A stretch of 11,983 nucleotides of DNA from the NCBI GenBank assembly GCA_013696065.1, contig JACCZJ010000053.1, positions 1 to 11,983 on the forward strand. Direction: 5' to 3'. Below, in pieces: positions 6,690 through 11,983 of the stretch (position 1 is the first letter of the stretch; every line of letters starts with the position of its first letter). A program made the translations under genes and the position numbers. The notes under the pieces were generated by a model, which ran no database searches, had not been told where the DNA came from, and worked only from the letters and a program-made list of their open reading frames with translations. The DNA comes from Nocardioidaceae bacterium. GTDB lineage: Bacteria > Actinomycetota > Actinomycetes > Propionibacteriales > Nocardioidaceae.

Positions 6690-8465
6690 TTAGTCGCTGA
6701 GCAGGCGCCGCGACGCGATGGCTGCATTGAGCGTCGTCGAGAGGTGGCCCAGCGAGGGGGCAGCGTCCGAGAGATGCCAGTCGCGGGGGGCGCCGTACCA
6801 ATAGATCGGCTCGTCGGGGTCGGGGTCGTCATCCGTGGCGGCCAAGGCCTCGGCCCACCGCTCCCCCAAGCCGAACACCAGGGCATAGGGGTAGATGCGC
6901 GAAATCAGCTCTTCGCGCTGGCCGGCGGGCAGATCCGCCATGTCGGCCCGTTCGAGATACTCGCGGAATCGTTTGAGCCCCGCCAACACGTCAGCTCCCT
7001 TGGCGGTGCGGGCGGGCGCCAGCTGGCCGGCCAGCGCCAGGGCTGCCCCCGCGATCACCACAGCCAGCCCGAGCAGACCAAAGGTGCCAGTGAAGGCGAG
7101 CACCACCGTCAGCACCACTCCTGCCGCGACCAACACCCAGCCAGCGGCGGTCCACCTGTTACGCACCGAGTCAGGGCGTTCGGCGAACCAGCCCTGCGCC
7201 ACCATGTCGTCATACATCGACGCCTGGATGGCGGCCAGCCGGTCTCGGACCCGCGTGTCCAGCTCGGAGACGCGCACTTGTGCTGACTCAGCGAACACCA
7301 CGTCGAAAATCTCACGCTCGTAACCAAGCAGCTCGTCACCTGCGTCGTTACGGCGGAGCAACAACCAGTCCATCGGTCCGTAGTGATCTCGAGGCAACTC
7401 CTCGATGAAGAGATAGTTGCGCGTGGCCAAGTCGATGATCGTGGAGCTGACATCGATGATATCGACCCGTTCGTCGACCAGCGTGCCCATCTGACCCGGT
7501 CGCACCCCGCTCGGCGGGGCGAACAGGACCCGGTCCTCGCGGGTTGCCAGTAACGGAGCTGCGCTGTCGGCCCTCGTCGGACGGGAGTCGCGACCGCGCC
7601 GCCACCACAAGGCGAGGGCCGCCAGCAAACCGAGCAGCAGGGACGCGAGCGCGACCCATAGCTCGGTGCCGGTGGCGGTGAACGACCGGGTGAGGCTGCG
7701 GCGCGGCTGCACGTCAGCGCTCGCCTGCACACCCGACTGGGCGCCGAGCCCCAAGATCCCGACGAGTTGCTCACCCGTGTCCAGCTCGAGCTGAGACATG
7801 GTGGGGCTGGGGATTTCGGCCAGCTGAGCCGTCGTACAAGGACGACTCGAGCCAGGAGACCCCGCCAGACAGGACAGCCAGAGCACGTCGGGGGCGTTCC
7901 ACTCGACGGTGGCATTGCTGACCGGTACGTCGAACCCCTGCACCACCGGCCAACGCACTTCGAGGCCGTCTACCGTGCTCGCCACCACCCCATCGACGGT
8001 GTAGGAGAACCGCAGTCGCAGCTCCCCGCTCTGCTCCTCAGCAAAGTCGACTGTCGCCGTGTCGACGCCGTCATCGGAAGACATGGTCACGGCTGCTGCG
8101 GCCTGGCCAGCGTCCACGGTCAAGTCGTTGACGTCGTATACACGATCGGCGTCGGCGTCATACGTCTCCTGCGTCACGAACCTGCGCTGCGCCGAGTCGA
8201 TGGGGTCGGCACCCAGATCGAAGATGACCGTCTCCGTGACCTCGATGCTGCCGTCGGGAACGACCTTGACAATGGCTGAGTATCGAGAGACTGCACCGTC
8301 TTCGGCGGCCGAAGCCCCTTGCGCTGAAACCGCGACGGAACTCCGCGTGGCAGCCGACGCCGCCAGACCAGTCGAGGTCAACAGCGAGGCCATCAAGGCA
8401 GAGACCAAGATCGCAGCGTCCGCGCGACGTCGCACGGCCGTCGGGTACACCCAGCTCCTGGTCAT
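6690..8465 (-). CDS. DUF2207 domain membrane protein
   Basis: From ATG 8465 the product is 591 residues. Residues 10-39 are a signal peptide (RRRADAAILVSALMASLLTS). About 60-260 is an extracytoplasmic beta-rich domain: YSAIVKVVPDGSIEVTETVIFDLG, then RFSYTVDGVV and a TVEWNAPDVLWLSC stretch. A first transmembrane helix spans about 269-288 (LWVALASLLLGLLAALALW) and is followed by WRRGRDSRP, placing the next region inside the cell. Two close helices follow at about 441-481. The C-terminus has LKRFREYLERAD and YPYALVFGLGERWAEAL, the conserved DUF2207 tail. The function of the family is not established. The start is chosen by the signal peptide; a frame from 8564 would overlap the divergent metallopeptidase gene. 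No Shine-Dalgarno is present, but TACCCT ends 6 nt upstream. It is divergent from the metallopeptidase gene, 66 bp away, so the two may be co-regulated. Confidence 0.9.
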   Translation of the reverse strand: MTRSWVYPTAVRRRADAAILVSALMASLLTSTGLAASAATRSSVAVSAQGASAAEDGAVSRYSAIVKVVPDGSIEVTETVIFDLGADPIDSAQRRFVTQETYDADADRVYDVNDLTVDAGQAAAAVTMSSDDGVDTATVDFAEEQSGELRLRFSYTVDGVVASTVDGLEVRWPVVQGFDVPVSNATVEWNAPDVLWLSCLAGSPGSSRPCTTAQLAEIPSPTMSQLELDTGEQLVGILGLGAQSGVQASADVQPRRSLTRSFTATGTELWVALASLLLGLLAALALWWRRGRDSRPTRADSAAPLLATREDRVLFAPPSGVRPGQMGTLVDERVDIIDVSSTIIDLATRNYLFIEELPRDHYGPMDWLLLRRNDAGDELLGYEREIFDVVFAESAQVRVSELDTRVRDRLAAIQASMYDDMVAQGWFAERPDSVRNRWTAAGWVLVAAGVVLTVVLAFTGTFGLLGLAVVIAGAALALAGQLAPARTAKGADVLAGLKRFREYLERADMADLPAGQREELISRIYPYALVFGLGERWAEALAATDDDPDPDEPIYWYGAPRDWHLSDAAPSLGHLSTTLNAAIASRRLLSD

Positions 8466-8471
8466 GGCGCC

Positions 8472-8477
8472 AGGGTA
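8472..8477 (-). promoter_or_regulatory. -10-like element immediately upstream of the DUF2207 gene
   Basis: TACCCT on the minus strand with a 6-nt spacer to ATG 8465 is identical in sequence and spacing to the element before cysS. It suggests a leaderless mRNA. Confidence 0.45.
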
Positions 8478-8531
8478 GTGTGCGAGAACGAAGGCGACGG
8501 GCATCGCCGCTGAGGGTGGGTCGGGGGGTCG

Positions 8532-9701
8532 ATGAGCGAGCAGCCACGGCAACGGCCGCTCCAACCGGCGCCGGTGCTACCCCCACCGCAGATCCCGGGC
8601 TCCCAACCTCGAGCGTTCGAGAATGGCGGCCAGCCGACCGGCGTGCCGATTAACCCTCCGATGGGAGGGCAACCGGCCTATCTGCCCCACCCCTACGAGC
8701 AATACCATCCTGGCTACTACCAACCGCCACAGTTGCCGGCTCCCTCGTGGCCCCAGCAACAATCCCAGTGGGGATATGGTGGCTGGTCGCCCGCTCCGCC
8801 TCCTCGACGCAGCAACGGCGTGGCCAGGCTATTCGTCGGCTTGCTGGGTGGCGTGGCAGCACTGTTCTTCGCGCTGGTCATCGTGTCGGCCGCGCTGGGA
8901 GGTGCGGCCTCGTCTCGAGCCGAGGGCATCGACCATTCGCCGGCCCAGCCTTCAGACCCTGATGCCCAACCCGTCGACCCGACCGACATACAGGCCGTGT
9001 TGACCGCAAACCCGCTCTACACGCAGGGCGGTCTCGCCAACGGGCGATGCCCCGCCGAAGACCTGGGCGAGGCCAGCAAGGATGAGCAGACCCGTTTTTA
9101 CCTGGCGCTGATGGACTGCCTCGACGCGGAGTGGGGTGCGCCCATCGAATCGGCTGGATTCGCCTACACCGAGCCCGGCCTGGTCGTGTTCGACACCTCC
9201 GTCACGACCCCCTGCGGCAGCGCCAATCCGCAAGACGGACGCACGCTCGCGTTCTATTGCCCCGGAGACGAGGTTCTCTATGCCGACGCACCTCAGGTCC
9301 GCAAGTTCTTTGGCAGCATCGATGTCGCCTACGCCATCTTGATCGGACACGAGTTCGGCCACCACGTCCAAAAGGAGACTGCACTGCTCGAGGCCTTCGA
9401 TGCCGCAATCTACGACGACTATGACCAGCGGCTCGTCCTCAACCGTCGGTTGGAGCTCCAGGCGAGCTGTATGGGCGGGCTGTTCTTGGGCGCCATCGCC
9501 GAGAGCTTCCCCATCGACGACCAACGGCTGAGCCAGCTCGACCGTGCAGCCGGCGCGTTCGGCGATGAGCCGGGGGCGCCCGACAACCAACGAGATCACG
9601 GGTCCGGCGAGTCGAACCGCGACTGGATCCTCCGCGCGTTCAGCACCAATGATCTTGGCCAGTGCAACACGTTCGTGGCACCCGACGACGACGTGGATTG
9701 A
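8532..9701 (+). CDS. Membrane-anchored neutral zinc metallopeptidase (YpfJ/KPN_02809 family)
   Basis: The product has 389 residues. Residues 1-92 are a cytoplasmic Pro/Gln/Tyr-rich, low-complexity tail (PPPQIPG, PYEQYHPGYYQPPQ). Residues 97-121 are one transmembrane helix (ARLFVGLLGGVAALFFALVIVSAAL), giving an N-in, C-out anchor. The extracellular domain from about 150 has the metallopeptidase motif HEFGHHVQ at 273-280 (zinc His273 and His277, catalytic Glu274) and RRLELQASCMGG at 305-316, where Glu308 is the likely third ligand. The family tail HGSGESNRDWILRAF is at 356-370. Cys173, 196, 228, 243, 313 and 378 could form disulfides outside the cell. Substrates of this family are unknown. ATG 8532 follows a G-rich stretch (GGGGGG, 3 nt spacer) but no canonical RBS. 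It converges with the molybdopterin gene, with only 7 bp between the stops. Confidence 0.9.
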   Translation: MSEQPRQRPLQPAPVLPPPQIPGSQPRAFENGGQPTGVPINPPMGGQPAYLPHPYEQYHPGYYQPPQLPAPSWPQQQSQWGYGGWSPAPPPRRSNGVARLFVGLLGGVAALFFALVIVSAALGGAASSRAEGIDHSPAQPSDPDAQPVDPTDIQAVLTANPLYTQGGLANGRCPAEDLGEASKDEQTRFYLALMDCLDAEWGAPIESAGFAYTEPGLVVFDTSVTTPCGSANPQDGRTLAFYCPGDEVLYADAPQVRKFFGSIDVAYAILIGHEFGHHVQKETALLEAFDAAIYDDYDQRLVLNRRLELQASCMGGLFLGAIAESFPIDDQRLSQLDRAAGAFGDEPGAPDNQRDHGSGESNRDWILRAFSTNDLGQCNTFVAPDDDVD

Positions 9702-9708
9702 ATCCGGC

Positions 9709-11286
9709 TCAGCTCACGGTGACGTCGAGCGTGTGCCAACCGGTCGCGCCATCGGGCTTCACGTCCACTTCTTCGCCGGTCTGTGTGTAACCCGAGGCGT
9801 CTGTCGCCCGTACCTGGATCTGGTGATCGCCCGCCGTCGCCGACCAGACATAGGCCCACTGGCGCCAGCTGTCCGTGGTCGCCTCGCTGCCCAGCTTGGC
9901 CTGCTGCCACGCGCCTTCGTCGATACGAACCTCCACCTTGGTGACGCCGGTGTGCTGAGCCCAGGCGATCCCGCCTACTGCGACGTCACCCGCCTCAACC
10001 GTTGCACCACCCATCGGAACGTCGATACGTGACTGGGTCTTCACCGGGCCCTCTTCGGCCCAGCCGTTGCCGGTCCAGAACGCCTCGATGTCCACGAAGC
10101 GGGTGACTTCCAGGTCGACCAGCCACTTGGTGGCCGACACATAGCCGTAAAGGCCGGGCACCACCATGCGCACCGGGAAGCCATGCTCGGAGGTAAGCGG
10201 CTCTCCGTTCATCGCGAAGGCCAGCAAAGCGTTGCGGTCGTCAGTCAAGGGGACCAGCGGTGTGCCGCACGTCCAACCGTCGTCGGAGGTGGACAAGACC
10301 GCGTCAGCGTCACTGGACACACCAGCCTCGGCGAGCACCTCAGCAATGCGGACGCCGGACCACCAGGCGTTGGAGATGAGATCGCCCCCGACCTCGTTCG
10401 ACACACAGCACAGTGTCGTCCACGCCTCGGTTAGCTGCCGGTCGAGCAGATCCTGGTAGGTCAAGGTGAGCTCCTGGTCGACCAATCCGTGCACGCGGAG
10501 CCGCCACTCACCCGGCAAGATCTGGGGCACCGACAGCGCCGTGTCGATGCGGTAGAAGCGTTGTTGAGAGGTCCGCCACGGCACGATTCCTTCCAGCGCG
10601 ACTTCTACGCCCGCCGGCTGGCTGCCCTTTGTCACCGCCAGGTTGAGATTGCTTCGAGCACTCTCGAGGGCTGCCCTGCTGCGGGCGAGCACCCGACCGG
10701 CGGCTCCCACGACGATGGCGCCCAGCGCGACGCCACCGGCCAACGTCAGAAAATCTCGTCGCGAGCCGGGCCGGGCTTGCCGCGAGCCGGGCTGGGGTGC
10801 TCCCCCGGCTGGGTCAGCGCTGGCACCCGCAGGCTCAGTGCCACCTCCACCCACCGCAGCTCTCGCCCTCCAGGTGAGTACGCCCAAGACAGCCATCGCC
10901 GCCGCGATTCCCACGACAGCGGGCGCAAAGGACGCCGGCGATGACGACAGTCGCTCGTGTACGGCGAGCAACAGCACGACACCCATCAGCACGAACACGG
11001 ATTGGGCGCGGAAAAGCGAACGCAACGCCATGATTCCTACCAGGCAGCTCATCAATACCAGCCCGACGAGGGTCAAAGCGATGAGCACCGGCTTGTCGTT
11101 TTGACCCAACAGCTGGATCCCGAACTCGACCACTGCACCTGGCGTCAGCTGAATGATCCATTCAGACAACGCGACGAGAGGTGACAGGCGCAGATGCAAG
11201 ACGCCACTCAGCAGCTCTGACACCGCCAGACCCGCTCCGGCTGACGCCACACCAAGTGCTGCGCCCACCCCTCTTGTGCTCTGCAT
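9709..11286 (-). CDS. Membrane-bound Tat-motif molybdopterin-dependent oxidoreductase, sulfite oxidase family
   Basis: From ATG 11286 the protein has 525 residues; GTG 11304 would add six. Residues 6-140 contain about four transmembrane helices (for example LIALTLVGLVLMSCLVGIM and VLMGVVLLLAV). After a Gly/Pro/Ala linker comes an internal twin-arginine motif, SRRDFLT at 175-181, and a hydrophobic GGVALGAIVVGAAG. The molybdopterin domain (about 225-400) has LPGEWRLRVHGLV, TLCCVSNEVGG with Cys294 as the expected Mo ligand, WWSGVRIAEVL, SEHGFPVRMVVPGLYG and KWLVDLEV. The C-terminal domain from about 435 (GGIAWAQHTGVTKVEVRID, WSATAGDHQIQVRATDASG) is the Mo-co dimerisation Ig fold. The catalytic part is therefore expected on the outer face. 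Substrate and electron acceptor are unknown; no separate cytochrome gene is adjacent. There is no Shine-Dalgarno, and CACTAT ends 6 nt before ATG 11286. Confidence 0.92.
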   Translation of the reverse strand: MQSTRGVGAALGVASAGAGLAVSELLSGVLHLRLSPLVALSEWIIQLTPGAVVEFGIQLLGQNDKPVLIALTLVGLVLMSCLVGIMALRSLFRAQSVFVLMGVVLLLAVHERLSSSPASFAPAVVGIAAAMAVLGVLTWRARAAVGGGGTEPAGASADPAGGAPQPGSRQARPGSRRDFLTLAGGVALGAIVVGAAGRVLARSRAALESARSNLNLAVTKGSQPAGVEVALEGIVPWRTSQQRFYRIDTALSVPQILPGEWRLRVHGLVDQELTLTYQDLLDRQLTEAWTTLCCVSNEVGGDLISNAWWSGVRIAEVLAEAGVSSDADAVLSTSDDGWTCGTPLVPLTDDRNALLAFAMNGEPLTSEHGFPVRMVVPGLYGYVSATKWLVDLEVTRFVDIEAFWTGNGWAEEGPVKTQSRIDVPMGGATVEAGDVAVGGIAWAQHTGVTKVEVRIDEGAWQQAKLGSEATTDSWRQWAYVWSATAGDHQIQVRATDASGYTQTGEEVDVKPDGATGWHTLDVTVS

Positions 11287-11292
11287 ACTTCG

Positions 11293-11298
11293 ATAGTG
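11293..11298 (-). promoter_or_regulatory. Weak -10-like element upstream of the molybdopterin oxidoreductase gene
   Basis: CACTAT on the minus strand lies 6 nt before ATG 11286 and shares A, A and T with the TATAAT consensus at positions 2, 5 and 6. Alone it is weak; it counts because the spacing repeats at four other starts in the window. Confidence 0.3.
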
Positions 11299-11374
11299 CC
11301 GCACCTACGACCATGCGCGTTAACAACAGGGCGCTTCGGCGCAAGCTTCACAGATTCGTCATACCTTTTTTGAG

Positions 11375-11419
11375 TTGTCCGCAAGGGGAGACCGTCCTTG
11401 CGGCCCAGGTTGCGGACAA
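11375..11419 (+). promoter_or_regulatory. Competing inverted repeats upstream of ispF
   Basis: Arm A TTGTCCGCAA at 11375-11384 is a perfect 10-bp inverted match to arm C TTGCGGACAA at 11410-11419. A shifted form of arm A, CCGCAAGG at 11379-11386, is a perfect 8-bp inverted match to arm B CCTTGCGG at 11396-11403, with a 9-nt loop. The two pairings share CCGCAA and cannot form together. No T-run follows either stem. It may be an operator with two inverted boxes 35 bp apart, or an RNA switch, but only if the ispF transcript starts far upstream. Confidence 0.5.
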
Positions 11420-11467
11420 GTCGGAGCGGTCCACGGGTAAGGGGCCCGACGACAACCGCGTCACTGG

Positions 11468-11473
11468 CATGAT
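11468..11473 (+). promoter_or_regulatory. -10-like element immediately upstream of ispF
   Basis: CATGAT matches TATAAT at 4 of 6 positions and ends 6 nt before ATG 11480. No Shine-Dalgarno lies between them, so a leaderless transcript is plausible. Confidence 0.3.
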
Positions 11474-11479
11474 CGGGCG

Positions 11480-11974
11480 ATGAGCGCGTTCGAGTCGTTG
11501 CGTATCGGCGTCGGCGTCGACGTCCATAGGCTCCTTGCTGGGAGACCCATGTGGCTGGCGGGTTTGCACTGGGCAGACCAAGAGGTCGGTCTCGAAGGGC
11601 ACTCCGACGGCGACGTGGTTGCCCACGCTATCTGCGACGCACTGCTGTCGGCGGCCGGACTCGGTGACCTTGGCAGCCAGTTCGGGACCTCCGATCCGCA
11701 GTGGTCGGATGCGAGCGGCGTCGCTTTGGTCATCGAGACCGCTCGCCGCCTCGGCTCCGCAGGGGTCGCCGTTGGCAACGCCTCCGCGCAAATCATCGGC
11801 AATGTGCCTGTGCTCGCGCCTCGCCGGGCCGAGGCGGAGCACGTCTTGACTCAGGCGCTTGGCGCGCCCGTCAGCCTTTCTGCGACCACCACCGACGGAC
11901 TCGGCCTCACCGGTCGCGGAGAAGGCGTTGCGGCCATCGCCACCGCCCTCGTCCGGCTCGACACCAGCCCGTGA
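11480..11974 (+). CDS. ispF: 2-C-methyl-D-erythritol 2,4-cyclodiphosphate synthase
   Basis: The enzyme converts CDP-methylerythritol 2-phosphate to the cyclodiphosphate with release of CMP, in the cytosolic MEP pathway to isoprenoid precursors; the family is trimeric. At 164 residues it is full length. Zinc ligands are Asp14 and His16 (GVDVHR) and His49 (DGDVVAHAICDALL). GHSDGD is at 40-45 and GDLG at 62-65. TTTDGLGLTGRGEGVA at 136-151 provides the nucleotide-binding residues, including the GRGEG loop. FGTSDPQW replaces the more usual FPDTDP form. It starts at ATG 11480 without a Shine-Dalgarno; a GTG/TTG alternative is not needed because homologs start close to this point. In many actinobacteria ispD lies before it and cysS directly after it. 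Here no ispD lies upstream and cysS is 8 kb away on the other strand. Confidence 0.96.
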   Translation: MSAFESLRIGVGVDVHRLLAGRPMWLAGLHWADQEVGLEGHSDGDVVAHAICDALLSAAGLGDLGSQFGTSDPQWSDASGVALVIETARRLGSAGVAVGNASAQIIGNVPVLAPRRAEAEHVLTQALGAPVSLSATTTDGLGLTGRGEGVAAIATALVRLDTSP

Positions 11975-11983
11975 ACAGATAAC

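Noticed and set aside
8512..8528. G-quadruplex-forming run before the zinc peptidase start
   Set aside because: Only three separated G-tracts are present (GGG, GGG, GGGGGG), too few for a confident three-tetrad quadruplex in GC-rich DNA.
11331..11342. GCGC-TTCG-GCGC hairpin with a UUCG-type loop
   Set aside because: The stem is only 4 bp and does not extend on either side; no position in a known transcript gives it a role.

Overview
The window is high-GC DNA with GTG/ATG starts and very tight gene packing. Its protein content points to an actinobacterium (Actinomycetota). The main clues are an RlmB with the basic N-terminal tail typical of that phylum, a CysRS with a Zn site and HIGH/KMSKS motifs, a membrane-anchored Tat-type sulfite-oxidase-like protein, a DUF2207 protein and a neutral zinc metallopeptidase. 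A placement near Nocardioidaceae/Propionibacteriales is only an impression from the sequence style.

Layout, left to right. (1) 1-674, minus strand: the N-terminal part of a secreted metallophosphoesterase runs off the left edge. It is preceded by the first ~85 residues of a secreted sulfatase that breaks off just before the position of the catalytic Cys motif. (2) 675-940: AT-richer intergenic DNA with the sulfatase RBS, a -10-like hexamer, a small dyad and a 15-bp tandem duplication. (3) 941-3306, minus: rlmB and cysS, one base overlapping. (4) 3381-6663, plus: a three-gene, stop/start-overlapping block of two tandem C39-like papain-fold peptidase paralogs and a DinB-like four-helix protein. 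(5) 6690-8465, minus: a DUF2207 membrane protein. (6) 8532-9701, plus: a membrane-anchored neutral zinc metallopeptidase. (7) 9709-11286, minus: a polytopic, Tat-motif, sulfite-oxidase-family molybdopterin protein. (8) 11480-11974, plus: ispF.

How the genes fit together. rlmB, cysS and ispF are housekeeping genes that in many actinobacteria lie next to each other in one direction as ispD-ispF-cysS-rlmB. Here ispF and cysS are separated by about 8 kb of mostly envelope or secreted-protein genes and point away from each other, so the ancestral cluster has been split and part of it inverted. The C39 pair plus DinB look like one transcript. The first paralog carries a signal peptide; the second does not visibly carry one and has four extra cysteines.

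The most striking cross-cutting signals are two. First, five start codons (cysS, C39-1, DUF2207, Mo-oxidoreductase, ispF) lack a Shine-Dalgarno sequence and have a -10-like hexamer ending 6-7 nt upstream, the arrangement expected for leaderless transcripts. Second, the gap before ispF contains three arms that can form two mutually exclusive perfect stems. I see no CRISPR array, tRNA, rRNA, insertion sequence or phage gene. Nothing here is clearly a new defence or mobile system.
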